Part shown: positions 26,921-41,870 of the stretch, piece after piece | Numbering within the stretch: the stretch's first letter is position 1 | Layout: each line of letters starts with the position of its first letter | Assembly: GCF_024713975.1 (NCBI RefSeq) | Contig: NC_091096.1 | Coordinates: 4,243,501-4,307,500 of the forward strand | DNA length: 64,000 nt | Direction of reading: 5' to 3' | DNA from: Paralichthys olivaceus | Taxonomy: Eukaryota > Chordata > Actinopteri > Pleuronectiformes > Paralichthyidae | Program-made: the position numbers and the translations under genes | Notes under the pieces: model-generated | Seen by the model: only the letters and a program-made list of their open reading frames with translations | Told to the model about the DNA's origin: nothing | Database searches by the model: none

Positions 26921-29601
26921 GAGCTGTGGAATTTTCAGCCTTGATCACCACCTAAAGGCTGCCTTGCAGATAAATGACTGAGAGAATAAAAAATAAAAAA
27001 TAAAAGCATTCTACGGACAATCACACAGGTGTAAAACAGGCTAACATATGACTGCTGGAGGCACCAAGGACACTTCATGTGCAGGAATCCGTCTTGGTGA
27101 CAGAGACAAGCTAACAGCTCTCAGAATTCCAAGGACAACAGGACCTCACATATAAAGAGACAGCGGTGTGTGTTAACTTGGACAGCTGACAATACATATC
27201 ACTCTTCGTAATAACAGCGTTTAGTATTCATTAGCTATGTGCATTTGAGCAGTGTTGCATTCACTATGGTGGCAGCTATAGAGAGAAGTGTAGTGACTGT
27301 CCAGTTTTGTATTTTTCAGTGTACCATCCGGTTAATTATAAAAGAATAGAAAGAAATCTGTGAAATATTGTGGGTAACATTAAAGAAAATGTATTCCAGA
27401 CGCTGGAAAGGAATTTTGGTGAGACTTGGTGTGCACAGCGATGTGTGGGGGCAGTGCATGTGGTGCAATATTGTTAAAATAATAAAAAAACACCTCTTGG
27501 GAATAACAATAGCGTGGTAAGAAACAGGCAGGTGCAGATTTCCAGGAAGGTGCCCATGATTGTGTGGATGGTTTCATTCATCCACATGCTGCAGGGCTTC
27601 AGGCTGAAGCCTCTTGGGAGGAAGGTGTTTGGGTCTGAATGCGAAGGTAACTGGCTGGAAAGTGGCTGGACATGCAGTAAACACTAAACTCTATCTCCAC
27701 AGCGGGGCTTTGTAGGCCTCGGAGTGTGACCATCATCTATGCATGAAGTGCATGGATTTAAAAACAGTCGTCTTGAAACATTTGTAAAAGTTCTTATCAA
27801 TGTATTAATCATTATGACTGTGTAACAGAGCTGTTCTAAATACTAAATGACAACTGTGAGCAATTGTTTGTGGTGCAGGGTATCAGCAATCACAACAACA
27901 GTAAATTATACAACTGCATGAAAAAGAAGGGCTGCTTTAGTACATGCTCGTGAAAACTATTTCTCGGATCGTTAATCCATGGACATTGTGCCTCACACGG
28001 GGCACCTGATGATGATCTCTTACAGCAACCGAAGAGCAAACTCCTTCAAGATGTTCGTCACTCAACCATTTAAAGAATATGCATCAAACTGATCTAGCTG
28101 GGTTTAGAGGTGTAAATCTGCAGGAATGTATTTTGTTCTTTTGTGTTTTTTGTCTGGAAGTGTTGCTATAGAGCAATAACTGTATGTAAAATAGTCATCA
28201 CAGGATTCTTCAAAAACATTAGCACCGATGGACCTACAAACTGCTGAGGTCAAAAAAGATTTTATAGCACTTTTTCGAATTAGAGTTTTTGGCAATATGG
28301 CAGACATTGGCTCTGATGTTCAAACAGTGAAGATCACAGATGAGTGGAAACCTGTGTGTTAGAAGTTGTCCGTTGCATTGAAGTAAGACAGGGGCCAAAT
28401 CGTGTAAACTGTTGCAATAAAACATTAATATCTGTGAAGCACCACATTAAAGATTTGTTTGGATGTAGTTTAGATTGTTGTGCATGCATCTGGGTCAGGT
28501 CTGTCACAATTGATGTGTTTTGTGCATTTGAAGCGACTTCAACCAAAGCTTTGGGGAAACAACACAACTGGGTCACTGAACAAGAGCAAGCTTGGTAATG
28601 AGATAAAAAAAAACAAAAAAACATTTGAATTATTAAAAAATCTGAAATCTTAAAGTTACCTATGCTCACTATTTTAGTAGATGCTCTAGAAAGGATTCAA
28701 TCTTACCTGAAACCAGGGAGGGCTGAAATGCCTCAAAGCCAAATTTGAATTTTTGACAGGGCAGCATTGTGTTTGAAAAGGCAAAAGAAAAAAGCCCTTC
28801 ACAATGCCTTCAAAAATAAGACGGTGAAATACAGAGAGCTGAATAATTCACATCTCATAAATATCCCCTTTTAGGATCGCTATTGGCAGCTCCCCAAACT
28901 TGGATCTCACACAAGAGCCACAACCTGAATTAGACTATACCCTTTCGCCCAGAGCCTGGCTGGATAATGATTATCTCATGCACTCGGGCAATTTGTCAAG
29001 TCTGTTTGGAAAACACTCTGGTAAAAATATAGAAAAAAGCTCTATTTATTAACTAATACCTTTGTTTCCATTTTGCACTTTAAGATGTGCCTCAGCGCAC
29101 AACAACAACTCACCGCCATGATTGTTCATCCATTTTGAGATACAGTTAGGCATACAATTACTTTACCATAGATGTATATTTTTGTGATGAGAGCGCAACA
29201 GTATAGAATATTTACTGACTGACAAATGATTATGTCTCATTCGTTTTCCATCATAGCATTACTGAGGGAAGATTTTCCTGCATAATAAAAGATTAATAAT
29301 TTGATTCGTTGCCTTATTCTTTGAGACACTTGTGTATAGACATAAACATACATGTATCATGGGTTTATTGTTAATCACCAGAGCAAAATATACAAACCAA
29401 TATTCATTTTCTTTTCACAGGCGAAAAAAACAGTATGAATTTGTTGATAGTCTACTGAATGTTATATTTCCATTGAACTGTACTTTGATACTCGTCTTTG
29501 GATCTTGCAAAAATGTTTATTGACCATGTGATACGTGTTCATTGACTCCACCAGATGTTCTTCTATGTGTGTGGAATGGTATTTCACATGAATAAAATCA
29601 T
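26921..29601 (+). other. cabp7: Probable cabp7 3' UTR with proximal and distal poly(A) signals
   Basis: No gene-like ORF on either strand for about 2.7 kb after the cabp7 stop. The first AATAAA is at 26985-26990, inside an A-rich run with more overlapping signals. A later AATAAA lies at 29591-29596, followed by GT-rich sequence. A long UTR with alternative poly(A) use is an inference; the true end needs transcript data. Confidence 0.45.
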
Positions 29602-30359
29602 ACGCCAACCGTGTGGTGTGTCTGAATAATTCTGGATTGTCAAATCTCCAATCACGGGGCTGAAGACGACTCTATGAAGTGCTGGGGATCAGTTTCACAG
29701 TATTGATTGACATCTTGACATTTCAGATTGAAATCCATGGAACAGAATGGATTTTCCTAGCTTGGCTGAATCCATTGATTGCTTTATTCCAGTTTGAGAT
29801 GCCCTTTGGCTTAGCAGAGTATTTTGAGCCCCATGATCTATCACATTTATCACAACAAAATCACCTCTTATATCTCATGTCCACCAGTGATGGTCAGACA
29901 ATTCTGGTCATTTAAAGCAAACTGGGAGATTTAATATAGTCAAACAATAACTTGAAATCTGGTTTACATGTGCAGCAGATGCAATTATCTTAAAACATGT
30001 GCTGTAACACACAGAAGCTAAAACCTCCATTACAGTGGTGCCATTCCCTTGAGGAATGCGAGCCTGTAATGGGCAGTAAGACCAATGATGCACTGCTACA
30101 TCCAACACACACAACACTCGGGTTGTATTATTACATGTGTTTTATTTTTGACTTAACTTTTTTGGAAATAAATGTTGCAGCACCGTTGTCTCTTGCTCAC
30201 AGTATGAGCTCCTAAAAATGCTAGTAGGTGGTGAGAGGAGATTAGGAGTGTCCTTATTTGCCAGGAGATAGAGGTTCTGTGTCCCAGAATGGAGTTTGAG
30301 CCAAACAACAAACTCTGAATGATGCAAACTTCGCTTTGATAAAAAAATATAGGACACGG

Positions 30360-30575
30360 CTTACTTCATCTTATTTAGGATTGCATTTTTATTTTGAATC
30401 ACATTCAGACATTTATACAGCACTGCAAATATCTGGACTATATTGACAACATTTAGGGGCTAAGTATTTTAGCAAACAACATTTCAGCATGCGGACTGAA
30501 GGGGCTGGGGATCGAACCGTTGACCTACTGGTTGGGGAGGCTTAACTTCCAGAGCCGCAGCCGCAATGTTCTGTT
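30360..30575. repeat. Interspersed repeat remnant
   Basis: Contains GGGGCTGGGGATCGAACCGT and later CAGAGCCGCAGCCGC, text I associate with a common fish repeat that ends in an ACTGAGCCACAGCCGCC-like stretch. A piece of its other end may be at 37475-37540 (AGAGCTTTTCACTCAAAGAG). Confidence 0.4.
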
Positions 30576-31148
30576 CATGAAGACCCAACTGCACAATGTT
30601 AGGTTAATGAAGATCTCTACAAATGAATCTGCATATTTCTCAGGTGCGTGTTTCCATCATATTACTCCGTGAAACCAATGAAAAAAACTACACACATTTA
30701 TACATAGAGTCATTTGTTCGCCCGGTTTTCCTTTCTATTTTCTACAGCATCTTAAAAATAAGATCTACTAATTGTTCAAATAAAACAGTGTGATGATTCA
30801 TGTTGCATGTTACTGATGTCTCAAATAAAAATATGTTAAAGAGAGAACCTCCATCTACGTGCTCCATTCTCGAACATGGATGTACGAAGGGAGAATTGTA
30901 TTTTCGTGTATTAACTCATTTTACGGCTGCTACTGTGCGAGTTGAGCAATGTTTCTTGTGTCACCACATTTTTCCAACTTGACTGGAGTCAACAGGCTTT
31001 TGCCAGAATGAGTAACGTTTGTGTTATTCCCAGAGGGAGAGGAAATGGGAAAAGTATTTCATTACTTTTGTCTCGACATTAATCAGCTGCTGAACGCCTC
31101 AAGGTCAACACTGGTGACCAAAATGAAATAACTGCCATGACAATCATT

Positions 31149-31150
<2 letters not shown>

Positions 31151-31182
<32 letters not shown>
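31151..31182. repeat. (TG)n microsatellite
   Basis: Sixteen TG units. Confidence 0.95.
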
Positions 31183-31184
<2 letters not shown>

Positions 31185-34100
31185 TAAAAACCTTGGAGAT
31201 ACAGTAAAGATAAAAAAAATCACTTAGCAGACACCAATGACTTACTGTTACTGTGACCTGATGAGAAAATGAAGTTGCACATGAAAACATAAATCATGAC
31301 TGGAGAATAAGAGGAGGAGACCCCCGTCCTATTCTACATGGTGGTGGAGTCTTGTTTTATTTTCAGGAGAGAAGCCAGATTTATCATAGATACAGTGGGA
31401 TCAGTGACTCACTGCAACTTTATTACTCAACGGTTCACAGAGAGAACGATTGCATCAGTCCGTAAACGGCTTTTCACTGACGTTCTACAGATCGCCACGG
31501 TGCCTTTGAACATCCAGGGACAATCTCCCTCCTTGGTGAAGCTTAGAGGCTTTTCATTAAGAATAAAATATATCTTGATGCTGCTTCAAGAGAACAAGCA
31601 AAGGTTTGACAAGGTCCCCAATGGGACTTAAAACCCTTAGTTGGCATGAGCCTAAAGGATGGAAAGAAAGGACATGAGAACATGTTCCAAAAATAATCCA
31701 AGATAAAAACATAAAACCCTCTTGAAGGATGTTTTGTCAATCTCATTAGAGCTTCGTAAACAAAACGGGCAATTTAACCTGTTTTCTTTCTGCTATACTC
31801 AAACAAGCGCTAGATCAAAGCCGATATGGCGAAACACTAGTGGTAATCAAATTCATTTTTGTAAGGGATTTTTATCAGAGAGCAAAATACGCTTTCTGTA
31901 TCCATAAAAAGCAAATTAGGATGGAAATGTTCACATGGGAAGAAAAAATCCAAGCAGGAAAACACTGACTGTTGAATTACTAATTGCTTGATTGTTTGCC
32001 AGTCAGGTGCAGAGTGTGTATCTGTGTGCACAAGGTGAATGTGCATACAACTGTTTGCAAAGTAATTGTTGGACGTGAGGCTCCAGCTCCGAATTAAAAG
32101 GCTTGCACGTCCGCGTCTCAGTCGGTTCTTTCAATCTTCCTCGCTCTCCTGGGCGTCTGATGCACATCAGATCATTATCATTTCTCAATAAGGTGCTGAA
32201 CACATTTGCACTATCCGACTAAACTAATTGTCAAGGGACTGTCTGGAGTGTTTGCCAATCACCATCATTTGTTGGACTGCACAGGCTGCATACAGATGAC
32301 TTGTCTGTGATCTGTACGACATGCAGCCATCTCTCCTGTGGCTGTACTGTAGATTTTATGTGCAAGCATCAGATCACAATGTTTTCAACGGGGACATTAG
32401 CAGTCACAACAGGCCAGATTTCCAACAGAGTGATTTAAAGATCCGACGGTCACAGCAGAAAATAGAAAGAAAAAAAAAACCTTCCTCATCTATTACTGAT
32501 GAGCCTGTTTAGCCTAAATAGATGAAACTCTGAATCTGAGCTTATTAATGTTTTATTCTTTGAATCTCATCTTTCGTCCAGAGTTAGAATTGTTTAAATG
32601 AAGTCATATTATCTGCAGTAATCAGTATTAAACAAAAGGGCGTACTACAAGTAGATCTCTTTAAGATAGATCCACTATACTTTGATTATACTTAAGACCT
32701 CCTACAAATACATTTACCACATCGTTATCACATCTGATAATTCCAGATATCTGCCAGCCTGCAGCTTACATATATCGAGGACTATTCATCACGTCAGCTT
32801 GTCACTTGTCGTGTGTTGTTATGGGAAGTGCAGTGTTAAATTTAGTGCGATTTGGACACATGATTGGTATTTATAGACTTTGAATTGACAGGCAACCAGG
32901 GCTCTGTATCCGGGGTGGCAGGGACTCATCAACGTGCCATTGTTGATCTCAACAACTGTAACAACAACCAACTCTCCAGTTTGGGGTTTGCTTTATCCAA
33001 CTTTGAATAAAAAAACCTTTTGTGTAGCAGCTGTTATTTATTTTTTTACTAGCAGCAGCCCAATTTCTGCAGGTCACTTTAACAGTTTCAGAAAGAAAAG
33101 CTGGAACCAGCAGCGAAAACATCTCATTCCTAACAGGCAGGTTTGGAGAGTGCACTCGATGTGCAGAGATAAGAGGGAAAAAGACACCCACATCCAGACT
33201 CACAAGGTGAATGCAATACCAGCCCCACCGCAGCTGGTAATCACCAATTGCTGGACCAACATCCCTGTCCAGCCGCTCCCCCCCCCCCACCTGGAGACGT
33301 GTCCAGCACGTTCACAGCTCAGGAGATGAACAGTAATCAACAGAGTTCCAGGAAATCAAACAGTGTCACACTTCCTGCCAGGAGGAGGTGCCATTCAAAT
33401 CGACCCCGGGGTCAAGGCCAGTTTGCTTGTGCGAGAGAGGATCTGGGGACCCATTTGATGTCATCAGCGCTGGACTTGATGGGAGCAGATGGAGCACTCG
33501 CTGCTGACGGACTGAGTGCAGCTGTCTGAGGTTTTTATTTTCTCCCTCGGTTGTTTGCGGTATTTGATGTTTGTGCTTTTTTGACAAGAGGCGGAGCTCA
33601 GGGGTTTTCTGTCATTCTGCTGTAATGTGACAGAGCTACACTGGAGACTTTGTCTTGGGATTACAAATGATATGTTATTGAGACAAAATGTTACCGTCAG
33701 GGAAAATTTTAAATAATTGAATGGCTCTAGACACACACCATTGTTGTTTTTCATAAAAAATGTTGTCATCTGGCAAAATGTTCAGTGTTAAACTTATAAA
33801 TTGAGTTTATTGAAAGTGGGGCCACAGACATATTTAGGCACATTTTGGACCAAATCTTTAATCGACTCTTGATGCAGTTGTGAAATATTATTGGTTCTAA
33901 CGTTTAGCTGCAGGATCTCTTGTAATGTTTGCAAACCTGTCTCCCTCGGAAACTGAAATATCGGTGAAACTACTAAAGAAACTATCTTGACGAAAGCTAA
34001 ATTTCAGTGTTAATGAAGCACCCCAACAGATAATGCCAATCACAGCCTGTACACGGCAAAATATATAAAAAGTGTTGATAGAATGTCAAATGATCTCAAC

Positions 34101-37100
34101 ACTGATCGTGCATGAGGCACCGTAACTTTGTATTCGCACAAAAGGCCGAGAGGCTCTTATAGCTAATGAGATCCAGTTGGATGGATACTTAATCATTTCA
34201 CCTTTACAAAAGCTCTTAATTGAATGTTTAAGGTCACAGCAAGTCAAAGGTCATGGTTGGTCAATTTAACGAGCAGTAATACCTCAAATGTGGGTAACCT
34301 GGATTACAACATCCAGAGACGTGACCCTGACAAGTGCAGATTAAGAGGCTCAGAGGCTCCGTGCCGCAGGAGGTGGCCACACACACCGGACTGAGTCATA
34401 GGGATACAAGTCTTTGTATTATGTTTCAATTTAAAATGGACAGTAGTGGTTAATGCACAACCTTACTTATATTGATTATTTAATAGAAAGCTCCTATCTC
34501 TCAAACAATAACAACAAACAACATTTCTTACACAGTTAAAAACAGAATAAGACTATTTCCTGAACTTGCTTCTTTCATTAGACTACTACAAGCCAAGTAA
34601 AACAGATTCAAACAGTTCATGAATTCTTTATACATTTACTCAGGACCAACTTTAATGTGCAGCAGATGCGTAAGTGTTTTATCCACCTCTTGAAACCACT
34701 GTTTCCCACAACTACACCACACACACATCCATCTCTAACCTGAAGGACTATTGTCCCCTAATCATTGAGGTTGTGAGCATAAAATAAAAGGAGATGACGT
34801 GAAGGTTGAAATATGCTCTGGGTTTTGTGTGCAAAGTAAAAAAGAAAACCATTTTGTGGCGAGGGCAAATAGTTTAATTGGCCCGTCTTTTCAAAAAGAC
34901 GTTAAAAGACAGCCTGTGAGGCGTCTTTAACCCTCGTACATGAATAAACACTGTAGTCAAGGTGAACTAAACTAACTAAATAAACTTTGGCTTTAAAGCT
35001 TACTTCTCCAGTTTTACTTCCACTGACGCCTCTCAGTCTGGTTTAGAGTTACCATCATTCTGCTGTGGGTCATTTGAGACCCTCAAGTGCCATTATGGGT
35101 ATATTTACCGTTTCACCAGAGCGCTGCATGCGTGCATAAATAGTTGTTTTGGGATATTTAGTCCATATTTGCTACATTCTCTTGTTCTGCTGCATGTATA
35201 TTTATTTAAAATGAGTCATCGTGAGTGCAATGCTATGTCGATGAAACTTTTAAACCTCAACTTCAGATAATGTGATGGCAAACTTCTAAACTAGACCTAA
35301 CATGAACCCATACAAAAACCTCAAATAACCAGAATATAACAAACTGATGGATCACGCTGCCTCTGTGCTCTAACTGTTGTTTTTTTCTATGACGTTATTC
35401 CCACAATAAATACAAACATTTCCAGTGACATTTTTCTTCCTGCCATCAGGTAATGTAGCGTTTCTTTTCTCCATCAGTGTGAGGGAGCAGCGCTGGGCAA
35501 AGCTTTTCCTCCTCCCCAACCTTTCCCTCTCAAACATCATTGCTCTGCTCCCTGGACATTTGACCATCACGCTGAAACAACTCGTAGACATGTGCCTTTA
35601 ATTTATTTCAGCGCTCTAAATTTCCAACGCAGTCTCGTTCTGCCAGGTCACAATTTGCCATGTTTCTGTCCGTCTCTGCGACTGTCCTCGGTGGCATTAT
35701 CATTCGCGTCATGGTCACGGACCGGAGCCAAGAGCTTGATTGGATCAGGAGTCACCGAACTTGCAGTTTTAATTGAATTGAGGCCGTTCTCTCCCAGTAG
35801 CCTGTGGGTAGAAAATACTAAGCAGAGCATTAAGAATATGCATGAGATGGTTAGTGTGCATCAACTGGAGGCTTCACAGAGATTAATAGCCAGTGAATAT
35901 CAATACATAAAGTTTCTTTATTTGCTGTTTTTTTTGTGTGATAAACAGGGCTTGATTTTGGACTGAGTGAAAATTAGAAACAAACATTACTTTAGAAACT
36001 ATACAGCCTGATTAAATATTTAATGAAAAATGTGATGATAAATGTGGCTCTGGAGAAAGAAGTTGTGCCCTCGTCTGAGGATCATTTTTAATCTCTGTAT
36101 CTTGACTATCATCTATTTCAGCGTTTTATTGTTTTGATGTGCCGGGCTTCACATTAAGAATGGGCTGGAATGAAGTGATGAGGGTTTTTTTCTTCTCCTC
36201 TGTCAGAAGCCTGGCATCGCTCTCCAGCGTGTTTTCCCTCGACTGTTTGTCAGCTCGGAGGAAGCTCGATCATTCAACTAACTATCACAGAAACAACATG
36301 TTTTCCCACAAGCGCCTGTGGAGAATTCTCAGAAGCTCTGTGGCTTCCAATTCTGCAAATGCACAAGAGCATGAAGAAAATGGAGTTCACGGGAGTACGT
36401 TTAGGGTTTCAGTTAATGAGTCATATTTTTTCTTGCATAATTTATTCAAAACCAATCAGCATTTCCTCGTGTTTGTACACCACATGCTTACATCCCTATA
36501 ATCGATCAGCATAACTGCTCTTATCCTCCTGGAATCTCACAGACCAAAGGCTTAATTGCTATAGTCAGAAAACAACTCAAACGGATATCAGAGTCCCGTC
36601 TGACTCAAACGGTTGGCGGGCCCACGACTGCTTCACACCAGCGTGGACACGGAGGTCTGCTGCTCTGCTGCTTCATAGAAAAGCCCAATGAGCCTTCATA
36701 GTCACATCAAGATGTCGTATAAGAACAAAAGAAAGCTTTAATCATAAGCCACAAACCGCAGGAGATTTAACTAAAGACTTCCTACTTCTGTCAGAATACA
36801 CAATAAAAATGTGATGTTGGACAAGTTCAGAAAGAAATTATTTTTGATCTTTGACCTTCCTTTCCTTCTTTGGTCTTAACATCTGTAAAATCAGTTTGAG
36901 TGAGCTGAGGAATAGTAAAAATAGAAATAAAAATTACACAACACATTTGTTGGTAACCATCCCCAAAACTAATTTCCCACTTGGAATCTTCTCTCTTGAT
37001 CTTTTCATATATTCATGTCAACGAGAGGCACTGGGATGTTTCTCAGCCACAAAAGTGATCCTGTTACGCTTGCTGAGCCACAGCCGCTCAGTATGCAGGA

Positions 37101-40100
37101 TTCAGGAGAGTGAAATGAAGTTTCTCCTTCATTTCTCAAGAATCTCAAGATATCATTTAGCACCAGAAGAAATGAGTGATTATCCGACCGTCAAATCAAG
37201 GGGAAGTTGCATAGGGTTTTGGTGCAAAAGGGCATAGCTGCTTGCACAGACAAGGCTTGAATCGCATGTTGAAAGAAAGTCCACAAAACCAGGAAGCAGC
37301 ATACATGTCTGCTGTTGAGGAACAGGAAAGACGCTTAGTCTAGTTTTCCTGAATTACAAAACTTGTTTGGCATTAATCTAAAAAATGAATTAGTGTGACA
37401 GCATCATTTATAAAAGTTATAATAAATAATGAGTGGCTCAATAAAGACACAAGTTTGCTAACATTAGCCACCATATGATAAATGATCAGTATTTATCTAG
37501 AGCTTTTCACTCAAAGAGCTTTACAGGACAGTGCATCTAAAATATTATATTTATATTTTATATTTATCATGTAATTTGCTGTGAATAAGCAACCAGCAAA
37601 TAAAATATTGAACGTATGGAAACACACATCGCTAAGCCTCTAAAACCCATGCCTCCGGTTTTTCTCTTTTTTTCATGAATGCCTGTCTGCAGCAGGAATG
37701 ATTAAATTGTATTTTTTAGGTGATGAAAGAAAGTAGGTTCAAGAGCTCATCACTGCAACGGCCAAGGTCACTGCAGATGCTTGAGGTGTCGAGCTGAAGT
37801 ATCCTTGAGAGAAGGATGGTTAACCCCCACCTGCTCCGTCAGTGACAGACCTCTTGATTAGATAAAGGGCTAAACTGTAATTCACACCTGCTCAAGTTCA
37901 GTGTTTGTCATCTGTTCAGTTATACGTCGAGCTACACTCACCACCGGGTCAGAGCTGCTCGTCTATAAATTCAATCAATGGTCTTGTCATCGTTGCAAAA
38001 GATGTCGTTGGCGCTGAACAGTCAACTCCTGAATCAAAGAGGAGGATCAGTGAGTCATTTAGAGCAGCTCTGATTCCAGAGACTAAATATTATATTGTGT
38101 AATGTGAGAGGATTGCACACATCACCCCTTTTCTGGGATCATGTTGGGATTAGGAAGCCAAAAGGGACAAAAGCCCAGGTTTCTTTGGATTGAGAGTTTG
38201 GTTGCAAATTTTGCTTTTGATTTGATTGCTTCATTTGCTGCCATTGGACCTGAGCATCAAGTGGAAGCTTGTCTGGGTTTCAGTTGATGTATTTGAGATG
38301 CTTCATGAAGTTTCCTCTGCAACAAGCAGTATTTCACTTCTAATGTAGAGCACCTTTAACTATCAGGCATGTTCAGGGGACTTATATTTATGATATATGT
38401 GTGTGATTTGGTGCTGATTCAAACAGAAAAACAGAAACAAACATTAAATCTAGATAAGTTCAACCCTGAAAATGTTTGACTACTGACTAACAAAATAGTA
38501 AACTGCTCATTCTTTAATTCAGTTTTTACAATAAATCTCTCTTTCTCTCTAAAGGTTGGCAAAAATACATCATTTAATGAAACCAAAGTCAAAATATGGA
38601 CCTAATTTAATGCAGTTGTATTTGAGACAAAAAGGCTGATGTGGGTAACATGTAAATGACTCAACTCAAAACCTTTTCAAATTATAGTAAAATAAAGATC
38701 CCAAGAAACTGGATATAAAAGCCTTTCTGTGGCTGTGGCTGTAAAAGCTGTACATTCTCCTGTGTCATCAAGCGCTGCAGATTTAATACTGTTGCTGCTG
38801 ATAAAATATTCATCTGTACTGTACAGCGAGCGGCCATTTAAAACACCGGGAGATACGACTTGCCGTGCCATTGCGCCTCACCCAGGTAATCAGACCCAAA
38901 TTGAAAATATCCGACTACCAATTTCACTCTGAGTTTCAATATCCCTGTCTGCCAGTGTGATGTCACATTTCCTGCTGGCTGTAAAAGGGGGATACAATAT
39001 AAGTAGCTTATGAATGAGATTTGAATTTCATGGCTCAATATCATTTAGAGGCAGTAATTGGGCAATATGGATTCTGTACCCCTCAAAAAAAAGGCCCCAT
39101 TCGTTCTGATATGAGCAGAGAAACACTCAGGTCGCAGGAATGGCATCAAATCACGAGTCGTACACGTGTTCCCATCAACTATGATATTGCCCTTTCTTTA
39201 CAAATGCCAGGTCCTATTCTATCAGAGGAAATGAGGACGGGAGATTGAACGGTGGACTCGCAGCTTGACGCTCCCTGTGGACTCGGGCAACTGGGAGTAT
39301 TCTTAGAAGTATTTTTCCTTCGGTTGCTAATGGAAACAGGTTGTGGACAGAATTGGAAGGGGGTGCAGGGTTGGGTCAGTGGCGAACATTTCATCAGTTT
39401 AATGAGTTTCTTTACCAGCTGGACAGACTCAGCATGTTGAAGGACTGGTTTGCCCAAAATTGCAAGAACATTGCTTCGCTCCAGTGGTACACACAAAACT
39501 TCAGACTGAGCAGAAGCAGCTGAGATGATTTTTCTGGATTTGCTCTCAGACACACGTACTGTACGTCTTTAAGATTTCTACCTGCATCCAAAAACAACGG
39601 AGGGAAATGGAAGATGTTCCTTAATTGTGCTCACAGATTCAGACTTTGCATTAATTCGTTTTTTCTAATAGCTCTAAAGTAGTTCCAATGGTAGTCATCT
39701 AAAAACCCTGGCTCAAGAAACACAACATCTGCATGGTTGGTTACTAAAAGATCTAAAAAGACTTCGTTAATATGAACCAATTTCTTCAATCTGACTGACA
39801 TAAGTATTTCATTTTATCATTACACTGTCCATTAGCAACTTGTGATAACACTTTGTGACCGGAGCTGAACAGTAGGGTTCAGGCTGTGAGGGTTAATTGT
39901 ATAACCACCTGGAATTAAGAGGATGGGAACATTTCCAGGCGTCTTGGCAGGTCTGGGGAGCTCTCCACCGTGAGGGATTACTGAAATAAGGAACGAGGAT
40001 GTTTCTCTGACGTGTCGGATATTGCCTCCTGCGAGCGCTTCGTAGCTCAGCCTCGTCAGTCACATCTTGCGAGCACCTCCGAGCTGCGCCCAATTATAAT

Positions 40101-41094
40101 TAAGGCGATGACAGACTCGCTGAAGCTCAGCAGACGATAATGTGAAAAAAAAAAGACTTGTTGAAAACTTGGAGAAGTTGCAGGAGCGTAGACTGTGAAT
40201 GGAAAGGACGTTAAAAAGCAAACTGTTTACAGGAGCCAGAGAACGTTACGTCTCCAGATTGTCCAAGGCTATTATTTGCTACACCTCAGACACAGGAAGC
40301 CAATTTGACAAAAGGTGACGGGTGCGAGGAGCCGCTTCAGATGTGACCACGATGTCTCCAGAGGGAATTTCTACTCCTTTCTGATTAATCTCCTTCCTCT
40401 GTAGATCCTAATAGAGTTATTAAAAACAGATAGAGGAGCTGCAGGGGTCAGAGCATCGTGGTGAGACCAACGCCTGAACACGAGAACACATTGGACGGAT
40501 TTAGAAAAACATGAACTTGACACGGCGACTGTGGATATAAAAGAACAGCATAAAGAACATTAGTTTGAGCACTTGAGTCTTGAATGTGACTCTGTGAACC
40601 GTTTATAACGAATCAAGACGTGACAATAGAATTAATTGTGATTCATTGGTATAATTACGATCAGACAAATGAGAACATGGTTGAGAGGATCGCAGCTCTA
40701 CCTGACGCCTGCAGCTTTAAAATAACCGCCTGCTTTTTTCCACGTTCATTCTCCGCATCTGTTTGTTTTCTCTTTGGATTTTACTGAAGAGGACAAACGT
40801 GTTGAAAGTGACTTTTTCCACAGTCCCAACTTTAAGAGACGGCTTTATCCTCTGTTTGCACTAAAAAGACGAGTGAACGGGTATTCTTCCTGTTCCTGAA
40901 TAGAATTTGTAAAAATCTGATTTTTTTTCTTTAAAAGTGCCAGGATTAGATTTTAGGGTATTAACGTGGCAATGATTAAAATGATGTTTAAATGTTGTTG
41001 AGGGCAAAACTGATGAGCAAGTGCTGTTCTCTCTGCATGTATTCTATAACTAGTGGTCGGTCTTAGCTGGTGTCATGATAAAACTCAAATCTGC

Positions 41095-41870
41095 CCTCTG
41101 TATAAAACCTGTGAGGAGCTAATGAGTGACGAGGTGCAGCCGGACAGAACCAGGGGATTAACTGAGGAGGAAGAAGTTCCTGCACAGTTGGCACAAAGAT
41201 CCAACATTGAACTTGTGTCTTCTTTATTGACTAAAGGTTCAGTTTTTGACTCGTTTGTTTGTTTAAAAAAACAACTTGGAGGGTGGCGTGACCCAAGGAA
41301 ACACAATTGGACTCATCACATTGTGGTGTGGATCTTTTTTTTTTTTTCCACTTTCTTTAACGTTGCTAGATGGGATGTTTTTTCATCATCATTATTATTT
41401 GTGATCTCTCAAAGAATAATTCATGCATCTTGAAATAAATCCAGCACATTTAGAGGACTGGGACTATGAGTGTGTGCCATTCAGTGCAGATGCAAATAAA
41501 AATCCAGATCTAATGTGGTTTCATAAGGGGACTTGCTAAAGTGCCAGTCTATAGTTTTAACATGGGAGCTTGGTTTGAGCCAGTGTATTAAGATCTGCTG
41601 GTAAATCAGTAATAATGAGGCCACACACACACACATGCACACACACATGCACACACACATGCACACACACATGCACACACACATGCACACACACATGCAC
41701 ACACACATGCACACACACATGCACACACACATGCACACACACATGCACACAGACAACAAGCAAGAAGCAGGAGTGAGGTCCAGCCTCTATATAAAACCTG
41801 TGAGGAGCTAATGAGTGACGAGGTGCAGCAGGACACACAGGTGAACAGAATCAGGTGATTAATGGAGGAG
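41095..41870. repeat. Direct duplication flanking a 12-bp minisatellite
   Basis: 41095-41170 and 41784-41870 share an exact 40-base core (beginning TATAAAACCTGTGAGGAGCT) and similar ends. Between them lie a repeat fragment (41290-41545) and a minisatellite at 41622-41750 with ten ATGC-containing units of ACACACACATGC. Confidence 0.8.
41290..41545. repeat. Interspersed repeat fragment
   Basis: TTTCCACTTTCTTTAACGTT, AAAGAATAATTCATGCATCT and GGACTGGGACTATGAGTGTG are in the order seen in a high-copy teleost repeat family. It is less decayed than the copy at 22935. No ORF. Confidence 0.5.

Noticed and set aside
37041-37060. miR-153-like sequence (ACAAAAGTGATC)
   Set aside because: Only the 3' half of the mature sequence matches and the flanks do not fold into a hairpin with a star arm.
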